A DNA stretch of 64,000 nt from JAGOPY01 sp964619555 (lineage in GTDB: Bacteria > Bacteroidota > Bacteroidia > Bacteroidales > JAGOPY01): the NCBI GenBank assembly GCA_964619555.1, contig CAZUDV010000011.1, positions 1 through 64,000 on the forward strand, in the 5' to 3' direction. The translations under genes and the position numbers were made by a program. Shown one piece after another: positions 36,270 to 46,400 of this stretch. How positions within the stretch are numbered: the first letter of the stretch is position 1; the number at the start of each line of letters is the position of its first letter. The notes beneath the pieces were generated by a model, which did no database searches, was not told where the DNA came from, and saw nothing but the letters and a program-made list of their open reading frames with translations.

Positions 36270-37739
36270 TCAGCGTGGATTCCGGAAATAGTCATCCGCC
36301 TCGCTTCCCCAGATATTGGGCACATCCCTGGCGTCGACGTTAAAGGGATCATACCACCGGCTGTTCAGGAAGATCTGCCATTTATAATTGGAAATTTCGC
36401 CGATAGCATCTGAATGAAGAAGTTTGAAATTATTGGTAATCAGATCGGTGGTATAAAAAACGAATTTCTTGTTCCGCTGATTGGTTCCTAGTTCATAGTA
36501 ATGCCAGATCTCATAAGGATAGCTGCTCGGCTCATTGTAACTTTCGGAAATGATATTGGGAGGCCCGTATTTCAGGTAAACCCGGCCCCTGTCCGTTTCA
36601 TAGCCTTTCTGGATCTGGGTCTTATAGGCGCCATTGACAGCGGTTACGCGGTCAGAATATTCCCGCCAGGCCATTTCAGGATTATGAATATTCCTGGAAA
36701 CCCAGAAATTGTAGAAAAACTGCTGGTTAGTCGTGAGATCGGCTGATTTGGATTGTTTGTATATAAAAGTCTTCTCGAGCTCCGTGGCGATTGGAGCGAG
36801 GCTTTGAACATATTCCCGGAGGGTATCCAGGCTGGTGATCCGGTTGGCAAATGTTGTATTTATATCTATAGCCGCAAGGTCATCGAGGTTATATTGAATA
36901 CTTGGATTGCTTCTCTGGAAGAAAAGTTCATTCGAGAGCACCAGCTCATTTTGCCGGTTCCGGGCTTCAATGACCAGTTCATAATTGCCGCTGGGGAGCC
37001 TGGAAATATCAAATTCATTCAGGATAGGAACAATGGATTTAGTGTCCAGCCTTTTGTAGGAGATAAAGTCTTTCATGGAGCTTCCTGTCTCAAAAGACCG
37101 GATAAATGTAACCAGCAGGAACTTTTCACCGGCGCCAAAGACGCGGTCGGTGTTATAAATCTCACTGTAAAAGATCAGTTTATTGAAGGACTCCGGATAA
37201 AAATTATGGACCATCGGCACGAGATCATAACCGGCTTTTGTGAGGATGCTTTGCTCTTCAGCATATGAAGCTTTTTCGACCAGTTGTATGCCTGAAAATG
37301 ATAATTTCTCCTTTTCGAAAAAAATCGAAACCGGCTGGAGGGCATTGTAAGGTTTTTTGCTTGCATTGATGTCTGAAATGCTGATTTCCATATCATAATC
37401 ACCTTCAGGAATGAAATAGCGCTGCTGATCCAGGAAGTTAAAATCTATGGCAGACGTGTCGCTCACTTCAGGGCTGAAGAGCTGGTATTTATCAAATTCC
37501 TTTATTTCATCCTTTTGCCGGAAAATAAAGGTTACTTCAATGGTTCCCCTGAATTTGCCGGATTCGGTCAGTTTATAAGATACACTGGATCCGGCTACCG
37601 AAAGGTAGGTTTCAATATAAGGTCCCTGGCCGGGAATATTGAATACAGTATAATTGAGATATGCCCTCAGGTTTTTGGCTTCAAGGACAGTAGTCAGACT
37701 CAGAAATATAATGAAGAGGAGAAGATATTGCTTTTTCAT
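36270..37739 (-). CDS. GWxTD domain-containing exported protein
   Basis: The chosen ATG begins MKKQYLLLFIIFLSLTTVLEA, a signal peptide; the longer ORF adds only 8 residues. The central part contains beta-rich extracytoplasmic domains. The C-terminal 180 residues form the GWxTD-type domain, here with FYNFWVSRNIHNPE, DRGRVYLKYGPPN and SYPYEIWHYY. The family is common in Bacteroidota and related phyla but has no established function. The gene is 47 nt upstream of the acyltransferase gene on the same strand. Confidence 0.88.
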   Translation of the reverse strand: MKKQYLLLFIIFLSLTTVLEAKNLRAYLNYTVFNIPGQGPYIETYLSVAGSSVSYKLTESGKFRGTIEVTFIFRQKDEIKEFDKYQLFSPEVSDTSAIDFNFLDQQRYFIPEGDYDMEISISDINASKKPYNALQPVSIFFEKEKLSFSGIQLVEKASYAEEQSILTKAGYDLVPMVHNFYPESFNKLIFYSEIYNTDRVFGAGEKFLLVTFIRSFETGSSMKDFISYKRLDTKSIVPILNEFDISRLPSGNYELVIEARNRQNELVLSNELFFQRSNPSIQYNLDDLAAIDINTTFANRITSLDTLREYVQSLAPIATELEKTFIYKQSKSADLTTNQQFFYNFWVSRNIHNPEMAWREYSDRVTAVNGAYKTQIQKGYETDRGRVYLKYGPPNIISESYNEPSSYPYEIWHYYELGTNQRNKKFVFYTTDLITNNFKLLHSDAIGEISNYKWQIFLNSRWYDPFNVDARDVPNIWGSEADDYFRNPR

Positions 37740-37872
37740 TTTGGCAGATGTATCGGTTAACAAATATCCATGCTATGGTCAAAACAAAGGTAATCAATCC
37801 ATATCGATTTTCCCGCATTAATCAGAGAAAGGCCGTTACCGGTCAGTTATAGGTTATTTTTAGAAGGCTTGT

Positions 37873-37903
37873 TATGCTGCAATGCTAAATCTTTGTAAAT
37901 TTG
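37873..37903 (+). promoter_or_regulatory. promoter of the tRNA-Ser(TGA) gene
   Basis: TATG (37873-37876), a 19-bp spacer and TAAATTTG (37896-37903) lie 11 nt upstream of the tRNA. Confidence 0.6.
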
Positions 37904-37914
37904 CACCGCCAAAA

Positions 37915-38003
37915 GGAGAAATGGCAGAGCGGTCGAATGCGGCGGTCTTGAAAACCGTTGTCCCGCTACCGCGGGACCGGGGGTTCGAATCCCTCTTTCT
38001 CCG
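37915..38003 (+). tRNA. tRNA-Ser(TGA)
   Basis: The 89-nt class II tRNA has acceptor GGAGAAA/TTTCTCC with discriminator G, anticodon TGA in the loop cTTGAaa, and a long variable arm (cccgctaccgcggg). CCA is not encoded. Confidence 0.95.
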
Positions 38004-38026
38004 CTAATTATACTCATTTCTGAATA

Positions 38027-38040
38027 ACATTTCACATTTC
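38027..38040. repeat. heptamer repeat, 2 units (ACATTTC)
   Basis: Two contiguous acatttc units lie between the tRNA-Ser genes. They are related to the GCATTTC units on both sides of the assembly gap. Confidence 0.5.
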
Positions 38041-38079
38041 TCATTCATTGTGAAATCTGAATTGTAATCGCGAAATGCT

Positions 38080-38168
38080 GGAGAGATGGCAGAGTGGTCG
38101 AATGCGGCAGACTCGAAATCTGTTGTCCTGCTTATGCGGGACCGGGGGTTCGAATCCCTCTCTCTCCG
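38080..38168 (+). tRNA. tRNA-Ser(CGA)
   Basis: The 89-nt class II tRNA has acceptor GGAGAGA/TCTCTCC with discriminator G, anticodon CGA in ctCGAaa, and a long variable arm ending gcgggaccgggg. It is a near-duplicate of the upstream tRNA-Ser(TGA), 76 nt away. Confidence 0.95.
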
Positions 38169-38177
38169 CTTCCTGAT

Positions 38178-38191
38178 GCATTTCGCATTTC
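38178..38191. repeat. heptamer repeat, 2 units (GCATTTC), running into the gap
   Basis: Two gcatttc units end exactly at the first N, so the array probably continues into the unsequenced stretch. Confidence 0.7.
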
Positions 38192-38291
38192 NNNNNNNNN
38201 NNNNNNNNNNNNNNNNNNNNNNNNNNNNNNNNNNNNNNNNNNNNNNNNNNNNNNNNNNNNNNNNNNNNNNNNNNNNNNNNNNNNNNNNNNN
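38192..38291. other. assembly gap (100 N)
   Basis: Exactly 100 N, a conventional placeholder for unknown length. Repeats of the same family flank both sides, which explains the failed assembly. ORFs crossing it are artefacts. Confidence 0.99.
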
Positions 38292-38363
38292 GCAGTGTCA
38301 TTTCGCAGTGTCATTTCGCAGTGTCATTTCGCAGTGTCATTTCGCAGTGTCATTTCGCATTTC
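38292..38363. repeat. 13-bp tandem array, 5 units (GCAGTGTCATTTC) plus one GCATTTC
   Basis: Five identical 13-mers are followed by a single 7-mer gcatttc. The 13-mer looks like the 7-mer with a 6-bp insert (gtgtca). It starts at the last N. Confidence 0.95.
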
Positions 38364-38382
38364 TCAATATAGACTGAAAATT

Positions 38383-38507
38383 CATTGCGAAATGCCACTG
38401 TGAAATGCTATTTCTTGCGAAATGTCACTACGAAATGTTATTGCTTGTGAAATGTGAAATGACACTGTGAAATGCGAAATGTCATTGCGAAATGCCACTG
38501 TGAAATG
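38383..38507. repeat. inverted GAAATG-type repeat block
   Basis: At least nine GAAATG words occur in mixed 7-, 13- and 17-bp spacing (for example gccactgtgaaat, gtcattgcgaaat). They are the reverse complement of the units at 38292-38363, so the region can fold on itself. The 38169-38652 stretch holds these repeats, the gap and the debranching-enzyme promoter, and no gene. Confidence 0.85.
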
Positions 38508-38587
38508 TAAATTGATCTTCCAAAAGGCGAAATAACTTAATAATTGTTAATTCAGCCCATTAAGGGCAATATTCTCGGATTTTTCCC

Positions 38588-38595
38588 TAATTTTG
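38588..38595 (+). promoter_or_regulatory. -7 promoter element of the glycogen debranching gene
   Basis: TAATTTTG is an exact -7 match, 57 nt upstream of the preferred ATG at 38653. No good -33 box is seen. Confidence 0.5.
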
Positions 38596-38652
38596 CAGTC
38601 CCAAATCTTACGTTTTCGATTTGTTGCCGAAAATACTGATTCATCTGTCATT

Positions 38653-40596
38653 ATGAGCTATATCAAATTCGATAAAAAACAACTGGTAAACCTGGAATAT
38701 TCGACCAGCCGTGAAATGATCCGTTCCAACCGCGCGGGCGCTTATGCCAGCAAGACGATCAATGGATGCCATACGCGCAAATATCATGGTTTGCTAGTCG
38801 TTCCGCAACCGGCACTGGATGATGACAACCACATCCTTCTATCCAATTTCGATGAAACCGTTATTCAGCATGATGCCGAATTCAACCTGGGGATCCATAA
38901 ATACCCGGGCGGGTTGTATTATCCGCGCGGGCACAAGTACCTGCATGATTTTTCGATGGACCCGATCCCCTATAGCATCTATCATGTCGGCGGGGTAGTA
39001 CTCAAACGTGAAAACCTGTTCTCCCAGACCGCCGACCGCTTCCTTATCCGGTATACCTTGCTGGATGCGCATTCTCCGACTAAATTGAAATTCAGGCCAT
39101 TCCTGGCCTTCAGAAATATTCACAGGTTATGCCGGGCGAATGTCAGCGTAAATAACAAATATGAAAAGGTGCCGAATGGTATCCGTATGAAACTGTACCC
39201 GGGATACAGCTATCTCTATATGCAATTCTCCAAAGAGGTGGAGTATACTCACGTACCGGACTGGAATTACAATATCGAATACCAGATGGAGATGGAAAGG
39301 GGATATGATTACCAGGAAGATCTGTTTGTACCGGGATTTTTTGAGGTGGATATCAAAAAGGGTGAATCCATTGTTTTTTGTGCGGGCACATCTGAATTCG
39401 AACCTACTGCCATGAAACGCTCTTTCAATGCCGAAATCAAACGAAGGACCCCACGCGACAATTTCAAGAACTGCCTGATCAATGCCGCCCAGCAATTCAT
39501 CGTGAAGAGAGGCACCCGAACCGAAGTGATCGCCGGTTTCCCGTGGTTCGGCCGTTGGAGCCGCGATACCTTCATCGCCTTGCCGGGCCTGACCCTGGTG
39601 CCCGGCGAAGAAAAACTATTCCGGGATGTTATCGATACGATGATCAAAGACATGCAGGGACCATTATTTCCCAATTTCGGCATGAAGCACAACAAGGTTT
39701 TCAACACGGCCGATGCTTCCCTGTGGTTCATATGGGCATTGCAGCAATATGCCACCATCCTTCATAAACATGAGGAAGTATGGAAAGTTTACGGCAAGAA
39801 GATCCGGGCCATTCTTGAAGGGTATAAGTCAGGAGAAGCCGCAAATATCCATATGCTGGACAACGGACTCATCTTCGCGGGAAAGCAGGGGCTGGCGCTG
39901 ACCTGGATGGATGCCGTGGTTAATGGGAAGCCCGTTACGCCACGTTCTGGCCTTCCTGTCGAACTTAACGCCCTCTGGTACAATGCTGTGATGTTCGCTG
40001 TCGAACTGGCTGAAAAATCAGGAGACAGGAAATTCTCCAGGGAATGGAACAAGATTGCCGAAATGATTCCAGGGTCCTTTACCCAGGCCTTCTGGTATGA
40101 ACAAAAAGGCTATCTGGCAGATTATGTGGACGGAGATTTCCGGGATGTTTCTGTCAGACCGAACCAGGTTTTTGCCACTTCATTACCCTATTCACCGCTC
40201 GAAGAGGAAAAACGGAAAAAGGTCCTGGATGTAGTCCAGAATGAACTCCTGACACCCAGGGGACTCCGTTCCCTTTCCCCTAAAAATCCTTTGTACAGAC
40301 CGGTATGCCACGGTGATCAGAAAACCAGGGATGAAGCCTATCACCAGGGAACTGCCTGGCCCTGGCTGCTGGGACATTTTGCGGAAGGATATCTAAAAAT
40401 ACACGGTAAACAAGGATTACCATTGGTTAAATCTATATACAGCGGATTTGAGCCGGTGATGACCGAACATGGTATCGGCACCATTTCAGAGATATATGAC
40501 GGCGATCCGCCTCACACGGCCCGTGGAGTCATTTCCCAGGCCTGGAGCGTAGCAGAACTGCTCCGAATAGGATGGATGATCGAGAATTGGAAATAA
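38653..40596 (+). CDS. glycogen debranching enzyme (amylo-alpha-1,6-glucosidase family)
   Basis: This enzyme removes alpha-1,6 branch stubs in glycogen. From the ATG giving MSYIKFDKKQL the protein has 647 residues; upstream residues of the ORF overlap the promoter and are excluded. The N-terminal domain carries TSREMIRSNRAGAYASKTINGCHTRKYHGLLV, typical of bacterial debranching enzymes. The C-terminal GDE_C catalytic domain has GFPWFGRWSRDTFIALPGL, NTADASLWFIWA, ALTWMDA and YHQGTAWPWLLG. It is the first of four same-strand glycogen genes; the next begins 93 nt downstream. Confidence 0.92.
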   Translation: MSYIKFDKKQLVNLEYSTSREMIRSNRAGAYASKTINGCHTRKYHGLLVVPQPALDDDNHILLSNFDETVIQHDAEFNLGIHKYPGGLYYPRGHKYLHDFSMDPIPYSIYHVGGVVLKRENLFSQTADRFLIRYTLLDAHSPTKLKFRPFLAFRNIHRLCRANVSVNNKYEKVPNGIRMKLYPGYSYLYMQFSKEVEYTHVPDWNYNIEYQMEMERGYDYQEDLFVPGFFEVDIKKGESIVFCAGTSEFEPTAMKRSFNAEIKRRTPRDNFKNCLINAAQQFIVKRGTRTEVIAGFPWFGRWSRDTFIALPGLTLVPGEEKLFRDVIDTMIKDMQGPLFPNFGMKHNKVFNTADASLWFIWALQQYATILHKHEEVWKVYGKKIRAILEGYKSGEAANIHMLDNGLIFAGKQGLALTWMDAVVNGKPVTPRSGLPVELNALWYNAVMFAVELAEKSGDRKFSREWNKIAEMIPGSFTQAFWYEQKGYLADYVDGDFRDVSVRPNQVFATSLPYSPLEEEKRKKVLDVVQNELLTPRGLRSLSPKNPLYRPVCHGDQKTRDEAYHQGTAWPWLLGHFAEGYLKIHGKQGLPLVKSIYSGFEPVMTEHGIGTISEIYDGDPPHTARGVISQAWSVAELLRIGWMIENWK

Positions 40597-40656
40597 ATCC
40601 CGGATAACCGTGCCTGTAGCGCAGGATCCGGTTGGAAAATGAAACAATGGAGGATA

Positions 40657-40684
40657 CTTTGAACTTTGAACTTTGAACTTTGAA
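40657..40684. repeat. heptamer tandem repeat, 4 units (CTTTGAA)
   Basis: Four perfect ctttgaa units end 5 nt before the ATG of the GT4 gene. It occupies the position where a ribosome-binding site would be. Confidence 0.95.
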
Positions 40685-40689
40685 CTGAT

Positions 40690-41973
40690 ATGAGGATTTT
40701 GATGTTCGGGTGGGAATTCCCGCCACATATTGCCGGAGGACTTGGCACAGCCTGTTTCGGCCTCACAAAAGGTCTGGCTAAACATGACGTGGATATAATC
40801 TTCGTTGTGCCCAAGGCCTATGGCGATGAGAGCCAGGAAGCAGTCCGTCTGGTGAATGCCAGCGACGTTGAAGTCAATATGCGCGATTCCGTATACAAGG
40901 AATACTGGAAACGGATCGAGTACATGGAAATCGGCTCCAACATTATCCCATATGTAAGTCCGGAAGAATTTGAGCGGATTCTTTCACAGGAAGAACTGAC
41001 CAAAATTTCTCTTGACAGCCAGGTATTTTCCAATCGCTTCGAGTTTTCAGGAGCCTATGGCAAGAACCTGTTGGAGGAAGTATCCCGGTATGCCCTGGTA
41101 GCTTCCGCCCTTGCAACCGGTAAGGATTTTGATATCATCCACGCCCATGACTGGCTAACTTATCCGGCTGGAATTGCCGCTAAGTACGTCAGTGGTAAAC
41201 CCCTCGTCATCCATGTGCATGCGACTGAATTTGACCGCACGGGCGAGCAGGTCAATCAGAAGGTCTATGATATTGAAAAGAAAGGGATGGAAGAGGCCGA
41301 CCAAATAATAGCCGTCAGCAATTTCACGAGGAACATTGTTATTGAGAAATATGGCATCCCGGAGGATAAGGTGGTCACCGTCCACAATGCCGTGGAACCA
41401 ACAGAGAAACAGAAGATCAACGGGAACAGCCATGTTCCTGAGAAAATCGTGACTTTCCTCGGGCGGATCACTTTTCAGAAGGGTCCCGAATATTTTATCG
41501 AAGCAGCCAGGTTAATCCTTGAGAGGGACGAAAATGTCCGGTTCGTGATGGCCGGCTCGGGGGACCTGCTCGAGAAGATGATTCGGCGGGTTGCCGCATT
41601 GAAAATGGGCCATCGATTCCACTTTACAGGGTTTCTGAGAGGTGCCGATGTAGACCGGATGCTGGCCATGTCCGATGTGTTCGTCATGCCATCGGTATCC
41701 GAACCTTTCGGCATTGTTCCCCTGGAAGCCATGCGTTCCAATGTTCCGGTCGTCATTTCCAAACAATCAGGCGTTTCAGAGGTCCTCAAACATGCCTTAA
41801 AGGTTGATTTCTGGGATATCAACGGAATGGCGGATGCCATCTATGGCCTGCTCCATTACCCGGGGGCACAGAATATGTTCGAACAGTATGGCAGAAGCGA
41901 AGTGGAAAGCCTTAAATGGGAACATGCGGCCTTAAAGGTAAAAGACGTTTACGAAACAATGAATCGAGTATAA
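40690..41973 (+). CDS. GT4-family glycosyltransferase of the glycogen cluster
   Basis: This is a GT-B fold retaining glycosyltransferase. The 427 residues begin MRILMFGWEFPPHIAGGLGTACFGL, the donor/acceptor loop of glycogen synthase-like GT4 proteins. Other motifs are IIHAHDWLTYPAGIAAK, AVSNFTRN, FLGRITFQKGPEYFIEAA and the C-terminal SEPFGIVPLEAMRSNVPVV with its conserved Glu pair. It lies between the debranching gene and a GH57 gene, so an alpha-glucan elongating or maltosyl-type function is likely. The specific donor is not evident. Confidence 0.88.
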   Translation: MRILMFGWEFPPHIAGGLGTACFGLTKGLAKHDVDIIFVVPKAYGDESQEAVRLVNASDVEVNMRDSVYKEYWKRIEYMEIGSNIIPYVSPEEFERILSQEELTKISLDSQVFSNRFEFSGAYGKNLLEEVSRYALVASALATGKDFDIIHAHDWLTYPAGIAAKYVSGKPLVIHVHATEFDRTGEQVNQKVYDIEKKGMEEADQIIAVSNFTRNIVIEKYGIPEDKVVTVHNAVEPTEKQKINGNSHVPEKIVTFLGRITFQKGPEYFIEAARLILERDENVRFVMAGSGDLLEKMIRRVAALKMGHRFHFTGFLRGADVDRMLAMSDVFVMPSVSEPFGIVPLEAMRSNVPVVISKQSGVSEVLKHALKVDFWDINGMADAIYGLLHYPGAQNMFEQYGRSEVESLKWEHAALKVKDVYETMNRV

Positions 41974-41995
41974 CCATCATAAAATTAGCAGCCAG

Positions 41996-43381
41996 ATGCG
42001 ATCAATTTGTTTTTATTTCCAGGTACATCAGCCATTAAGGCTACGCACATACCGGTTTTTTGATATTGGAGCCTATCATAATTATTATGACGATTATCAG
42101 AATAAATTCATCCTACGGAGAGTGGCCGATAAATGCTATCTGCCCATGAACAAAGTGCTCCTGGAACTGATAAGGGAATACGGGGCCGCCTTTAAAGTCA
42201 GCTTCTCCATCTCGGGCATTGCACTGGAACAATTCAGGATGTATGCCCCGGAGGTGCTGGAAAGTTTCCAGAAACTAGCCGCCACCGGCAATGTGGAATT
42301 CCTTGCCGAAACTTATTCCCATTCCCTGAGCTCTCTTCGCAGCCCGGAAGAATTCCAGGCCCAGGTTTATGCTCATAAATCGGCCATCAAGCAGTATTTC
42401 GGGCAGGATCCGGTTACATTCCGCAATACGGAACTGATCTATTCCGATGCTATTGGCCAGATGGTCGCCAATATGGGATTTAAAACCATGCTGACAGAAG
42501 GTGCCAAGCACATCCTGGGATGGAAGAGCCCAAATTTCATGTATTGCAATGCCATCAACCCAAAACTTAAGATTTTATTGAAGAACTACCAGCTATCGGA
42601 CGACATTGCATTCCGCTTTTCCGACAGGGGATGGTCGGAATGGCCGCTTACCGCTGAAAAGTATGTTGCCTGGCTGAATAAGCTGGATCCTAAACATGAA
42701 GTGGTCAATCTCTTCATGGACTATGAGACTTACGGTGAACACCAGTGGAAAGAGTCCGGCATATTCAACTTTGTTAAGTCACTCCCCGCGAAGATCTTTA
42801 CACATTCCGATTTCACGTTTAACACTCCTTCGGAACTATATGAAAAAATGCAACCGGTCGCGGCCATTCATGTAGAAGACCCTATTTCCTGGGCTGACGA
42901 GGAAAGGGATATCACAGCCTGGCTGGGCAATGAACTTCAGGATGACGCTTTCGAGAACCTTTATGCCCTTGAACCTTTGGTCAAAAATACCGACGATGAA
43001 GGCATCAGATTTGACTGGCGGTTCCTCCAGGCTTCGGACCATTTCTATTATATGTGTACCAAATGGTTCTCTGACGGCGATGTGCACCGCTATTTCAACC
43101 CCTACAGCTCTCCATACGAAGCCTATATCAATTACATGAACGTGCTTACGGACTTCAGGCTTCGGCTGGAACAGGGACATGTTTCGGATGAATTGCATAT
43201 TTTCCGGACAGTCCCGGAAGAGACGAACGAATCGTGGGAGGATAAGAAAAATCAGCTGCTTGAATCTATGGAAGAATCCGGATTTGCGGCCAGGGAACCC
43301 AAACCGAAAAAACAGGGAAGAAACGTCAAAAAGCATGCTTCCTCTTCTGCTGCAGGAAAGACCGGTAAAAAGAAGGGATAA
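41996..43381 (+). CDS. GH57 family alpha-glucan hydrolase/transferase
   Basis: Glycoside hydrolase family 57 includes alpha-amylases, 4-alpha-glucanotransferases and branching enzymes. The 461 residues show the HQP motif at 11-13, EFLAETYSHSLSSL, the nucleophile Glu146 in FRNTELIYSD and the acid/base Asp242 in FMDYETYGEH. The C-terminal 40 residues are Lys/Gly/Ser-rich (KPKKQGRNVKK...GKTGKKKG) and disordered. It has no signal peptide, so it acts in the cytoplasm on stored glucan. It starts 22 nt after the GT4 stop. Confidence 0.9.
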   Translation: MRSICFYFQVHQPLRLRTYRFFDIGAYHNYYDDYQNKFILRRVADKCYLPMNKVLLELIREYGAAFKVSFSISGIALEQFRMYAPEVLESFQKLAATGNVEFLAETYSHSLSSLRSPEEFQAQVYAHKSAIKQYFGQDPVTFRNTELIYSDAIGQMVANMGFKTMLTEGAKHILGWKSPNFMYCNAINPKLKILLKNYQLSDDIAFRFSDRGWSEWPLTAEKYVAWLNKLDPKHEVVNLFMDYETYGEHQWKESGIFNFVKSLPAKIFTHSDFTFNTPSELYEKMQPVAAIHVEDPISWADEERDITAWLGNELQDDAFENLYALEPLVKNTDDEGIRFDWRFLQASDHFYYMCTKWFSDGDVHRYFNPYSSPYEAYINYMNVLTDFRLRLEQGHVSDELHIFRTVPEETNESWEDKKNQLLESMEESGFAAREPKPKKQGRNVKKHASSSAAGKTGKKKG

Positions 43382-43405
43382 ACTCCAGGCAACTATTTTT
43401 TATCC

Positions 43406-43434
43406 ATATTCTTTTGCATAAAAGAATATTTTTG
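43406..43434 (+). promoter_or_regulatory. promoter -7 box with overlapping inverted repeat, upstream of the glycogen synthase-phosphorylase gene
   Basis: A perfect 10-bp inverted repeat (atattctttt-gcat-aaaagaatat, 43406-43429) overlaps the -7 box TATTTTTG (43427-43434). The ATG is 20 nt downstream. A protein bound to the repeat would block the promoter. Confidence 0.6.
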
Positions 43435-43453
43435 CACCACTAAAAATACTCTT

Positions 43454-46400
43454 ATGGATAAGAAGAACTCCCTGAAACCTGACGTTGTTTTTGAGATCAG
43501 CTGGGAGGTATGCAATAAGGTAGGCGGGATCCACACGGTCTTATCTACCAAAGCACCATACATGCGCCAGGAATTTGGCGATCATTATATAGTACTCGGT
43601 CCCGATGTCTGGAAAGAGACGGGTGTGCACCCTGAATTCACCGAAGATGGCAGTCTTTTCAGGACCTGGCACGAAAAAGCGATGGTGGATGGCCTGAATA
43701 TCAGGATCGGCCGATGGAATGTTCCAGGCAATCCCATTGCCATCTTAGTGGATTTTACGGCATTTTTTACCCGAAAAAATGAGATTTTCACGGAATTCTG
43801 GGAAGACTACCAGCTGGATTCCATTTCCGGACAATGGGATTACATTGAGCCGGCTCTTTTTGGTTACGGGGCAGCCAAAGTCATTGAGAATTTCTACGAA
43901 TATCACTTCTCTTCCAGAGAGAGAATCATAGCACATTTTCATGAATGGATGACCGGAGCGGGAATCCTCTACCTGGAGAAATATATGCCCCAGGCCGGTA
44001 CGGTTTTCACCACGCATGCCACCATCCTGGGAAGAGTTATCGCCAGCAACGGGAGACCGCTTTATGACAATCTCGGGAGAATCGACACCTGGGGTGTCGC
44101 CAGGTCTTATGATATCATCTCAAAGCTTTCTCTGGAATATTGTTCCGCCAAATATGCCGATTGTTTTACCACTGTATCGGACATTACATCAAAAGAGTGC
44201 AAATATTTCCTTGAAAAGGAACCGGACCTGATCACACCTAATGGATTCGATCCTTCTATCGTACCTTCGGATGAAGAGTTTCCACGGAAAAGAACCGAGT
44301 CCCGGAAAAAACTGCTTGAGGTAGCTTCGGCGCTGGTGGACGATCAAGTCCCGGAGGATTCCTTTCTGATCCTGAACTCCGGCCGTTATGAGATGCGGAA
44401 CAAAGGTATCGATATATTCATTGAAAGCCTTGGAGAACTTAACCGGCAACCTGGTAAACCCATACTGGCATTCATCATGGTGCCAGGGCACATCGCAGGT
44501 CCTGACCGTGACCTGGCTGAACGGCTGGCCGGAAACAGCGCCCCCGAACCTCATTCGAAATACCTTACCCATTACTTGTACAACGAGGAACATGACCCGA
44601 TGCTGCGCAAAATATCGGAGGCGGGTTTGAAAAATGAAGCCGGCGACAGAGTCCGGATCATATTTGTACCGGCCTATCTCAATGGAAATGACGGTATCTT
44701 CGGCCTTTCTTATTATGAAATTCTCGCAGGATTTGATCTGACCGTTTTCCCGTCCTATTACGAACCCTGGGGGTATACACCACTTGAAAGTGCCGCCTTC
44801 GGGATACCGACTATTACCACAACCCTTGCCGGTTTCGGACTCTATGTACTCTCTCTGAAAATTGATAACAAAGAAGGCGTCAAAGTCCTGCCCAGAAATG
44901 ATTCCGGCGAAGAGCAACTTATTCATGAACTGGCTTCCGAAATTGAAGCATTCACTTCAATCCCAGGAAATAAATCAACGGAGATCAGGAACCACGTCAA
45001 AGAAATCGCCGCTTCAGCATTATGGGACAGGTTCTTTAATCACTACCGGGAAGCGTATACCCTGGCCCTGAAAAAGTCCCAGGAACGGTACGACCTATTC
45101 AGGGACAAACGTCAGCATGACCTTTATTACCTGCAGGATGTGCCGGTCGAGCAAAAGCCTACCTGGAACAGAGTGTCAGTGGAACCTTCGGTGCCTTTAA
45201 AATTGTCCAAACTTGCCCAGATCTCTGAAAATCTTTGGTGGACATGGAATAACGACGTCATCGGTTTGTTTGAGGAAGTGGATCCTGATCTTTGGAAGCA
45301 GTCAGGCCAGAATCCGCGTATTATGGCCGAATTATTAACCATAAACCGCTTGAAGTCAATCGAATCGAATCATGATTTCATCGAAAGGGTCAATAAAGTA
45401 TACGAGAGATTTGAGCAGTACATGGCGAAAACGGCGGAGAAACCGAAGGAACAGATTGCATATTTCAGTATGGAATTCGGCCTGTGGGATAATATCAAGA
45501 CGTATTCAGGAGGATTGGGAATTTTAGCCGGAGACTACCTGAAGGAGGCCAGTGATTCCAATAAAAATATGATCGGAGTCGGGTTGCTATACAGGTATGG
45601 ATACTTTCAGCAGATCATATCGTTGTTTGGCGACCAGATTGCAGAATATCACCGGCAAAAGTTCTCTCATCTTCCATTGAAGCGCATATTCCGAAGCAAT
45701 GGGGAACCGATGAAGATCAGTATGGCCCTTCCCGGGCGGAATATTTATGCCCAGGTCTGGAAAGCAGATGTCGGACGGATCCCGCTTTACCTGCTGGATA
45801 CGGACATATCCGATAATTCCCCGTCTGACCGCATTGTGACCCATCAGCTTTATGGCGGCGACTGGGAGAACCGATTCAAGCAGGAACTGTTGCTCGGTGT
45901 ATGCGGCATCCGCATGCTGAAAGAACTGGGCATTGACGCTGACATTTATCATTGCAATGAAGGTCATGCCGCTTTTCTTAACCTGGAACGACTCCGGATC
46001 CTGGTACAGGAACATGGCCTTACTTTCCACCAGGCCCTGGAAGTGGTCAGGTCATCATCCCTCTTCACTACCCATACACCGGTCCCGGCGGGTCATGATT
46101 CGTTTGATGAAGATATGCTCAGGACTTATATCCCTCATTATCCGGAAAGGCTGAATATTACCTGGCAGGAATTTATAAACCTCGGAAAATACAGGGAAAA
46201 CGATCCTTCGGAAAAGTTTTCGATGAGCGTACTGGCTGTCAAGCTTTCACAGGAAGTCAACGGGGTCAGCAAGATCCACGGCAAGGTATCCAGGGAAATG
46301 TTCCAGGGTCTCTATGAAGGCTATTATGCTGACGAACTGCACATCGGCTATGTGACAAACGGGGTCCATCATCCTACCTGGACTGGGGAAATCTGGCTCA

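Noticed and set aside
38041..38403. ORFs spanning the N run
   Set aside because: They cross an assembly gap and tRNA/repeat sequence; open frame is due to unknown bases.
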